NCBI GenBank assembly: GCA_003520365.1
Contig: DOUW01000491.1
Coordinates: 1 to 5,209, forward strand
Origin: Massilia sp.
GTDB taxonomy: Bacteria > Pseudomonadota > Gammaproteobacteria > Burkholderiales > Burkholderiaceae_D
Direction: 5' to 3'
DNA length: 5,209 nt
Under the pieces are notes generated by a model, which saw only the letters and a list, made by a program, of their open reading frames with translations, was not told where the DNA came from and did no database searches. The stretch's first letter is position 1, and every line of letters begins with the position of its first letter. A program made the position numbers and the translations under genes. This document shows positions 4,746 through 5,209 of the stretch, in pieces.

Positions 4746-5209
4746 ATGACGACCCACATCGTTGCAGGACTGACCGTTGAAGTCGAAGGCGAAGGCGCCG
4801 CCATCGTGTGCGTCCACGGCCTGGGCGGCTCGAGCAATACCTGGACCCCGGTGATGGCCGCGCTGCAAGGCCACCGCATCGTGCGCATCGACCTGCCGGG
4901 CAGCGGCCGCTCGCCGGCCCGCTCCTCAGCCGATCCCGGCGAACTCAACATCGCCAGCATGGCCGACGCGGTCCAGGCCGTGTGCCGCGAGCTCGACATT
5001 ACCAGGGCCACCTTCCTGGGCCACTCGATGGGCACGATCGTCTGCCAGCACATCGCGACGCAGCGCCCGGCGCTGGTCGCTGGCCTCGCGCTGTTCGGCC
5101 CGCTCGTGTGCCCACCGGATGCGGGACGCGCCGGCATCCTGGCGCGCGCCGACAAGGCAGCCACGGGCGGCGCCGCCGCGATGCAGGACATCGCCGATGC
5201 CATCGTGGG
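4746..5209 (+). CDS. Alpha/beta hydrolase, C-terminus cut by window edge
   Basis: The frame is open from the ATG at 4746 to the right edge (154 complete codons, no stop), so more than half of a typical 260-280 residue enzyme is seen. The oxyanion-hole motif VHGLGGSSNTW is at 23-33, the IDLPGSGRS strand-loop at 48-56, and the nucleophile elbow GHSMG at 92-96 puts the catalytic serine at 94. The acid and histidine of the triad lie beyond the window. AAGGA eight bases upstream supports this start; the earlier ATG at 4741 meets TGA after one codon. It overlaps no gene and follows the FAH-family stop by 13 bases, so the two are surely co-transcribed. In such loci these hydrolases act as enol-lactonases, C-C bond hydrolases or esterases feeding the FAH enzyme. 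GHSMG followed by T fits esterase/lactonase types at least as well as ring-cleavage C-C hydrolases. Confidence 0.93.
   Translation, partial: MTTHIVAGLTVEVEGEGAAIVCVHGLGGSSNTWTPVMAALQGHRIVRIDLPGSGRSPARSSADPGELNIASMADAVQAVCRELDITRATFLGHSMGTIVCQHIATQRPALVAGLALFGPLVCPPDAGRAGILARADKAATGGAAAMQDIADAIV

Noticed and set aside
3794..5203. Minus-strand open frame of 469 codons opposite the FAH and hydrolase genes
   Set aside because: High GC suppresses antisense stops. Both plus-strand genes show intact catalytic motifs and ribosome sites, whereas this frame spans two genes and their gap.

Overview
The window looks like the chromosome of a GC-rich betaproteobacterium. The best guess is Oxalobacteraceae (Massilia/Telluria/Janthinobacterium-like), from the UbiH-family protein style, the GCC/GGC-stem terminators and the codon use. 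That placement is inference, because no search was run.

Layout: (1) bases 1-924, minus strand, hold the N-terminal 308 residues of a UbiH/COQ6-type FAD monooxygenase that runs off the left edge. (2) Facing away from it is a complete tRNA-Phe(GAA) gene at 1056-1131, with its own promoter and encoded CCA. (3) A bidirectional hairpin terminator at 1160-1193 separates it from a minus-strand zinc-dependent dehydrogenase of the glutathione-independent formaldehyde dehydrogenase type (1211-2350). (4) A second copy of the 3' half of the same tRNA, 51 bp identical, lies at 2511-2561 and is followed by a strong terminator. The dehydrogenase is therefore bracketed by tRNA direct repeats 1426 bp apart, the architecture left by site-specific integration at a tRNA 3' end, but no integrase is present. 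(5) A minus-strand AraC-family regulator (2776-3630) diverges from a plus-strand operon encoding a fumarylacetoacetate-hydrolase-family protein (3860-4732) and an alpha/beta hydrolase (4746 to beyond the right edge).

How the parts work together: the UbiH-like protein and the tRNA are housekeeping. The dehydrogenase is a self-contained formaldehyde/aldehyde detoxification unit. The AraC regulator, FAH protein and alpha/beta hydrolase look like a small inducible catabolic locus for a ring-cleavage or beta-diketone type intermediate. Its divergent intergenic region carries three GATAAGC direct repeats at an exact 20-bp period, a good candidate for the regulator's binding array. The two observations most worth following up are the tRNA-flanked single-gene cassette and this operator array.
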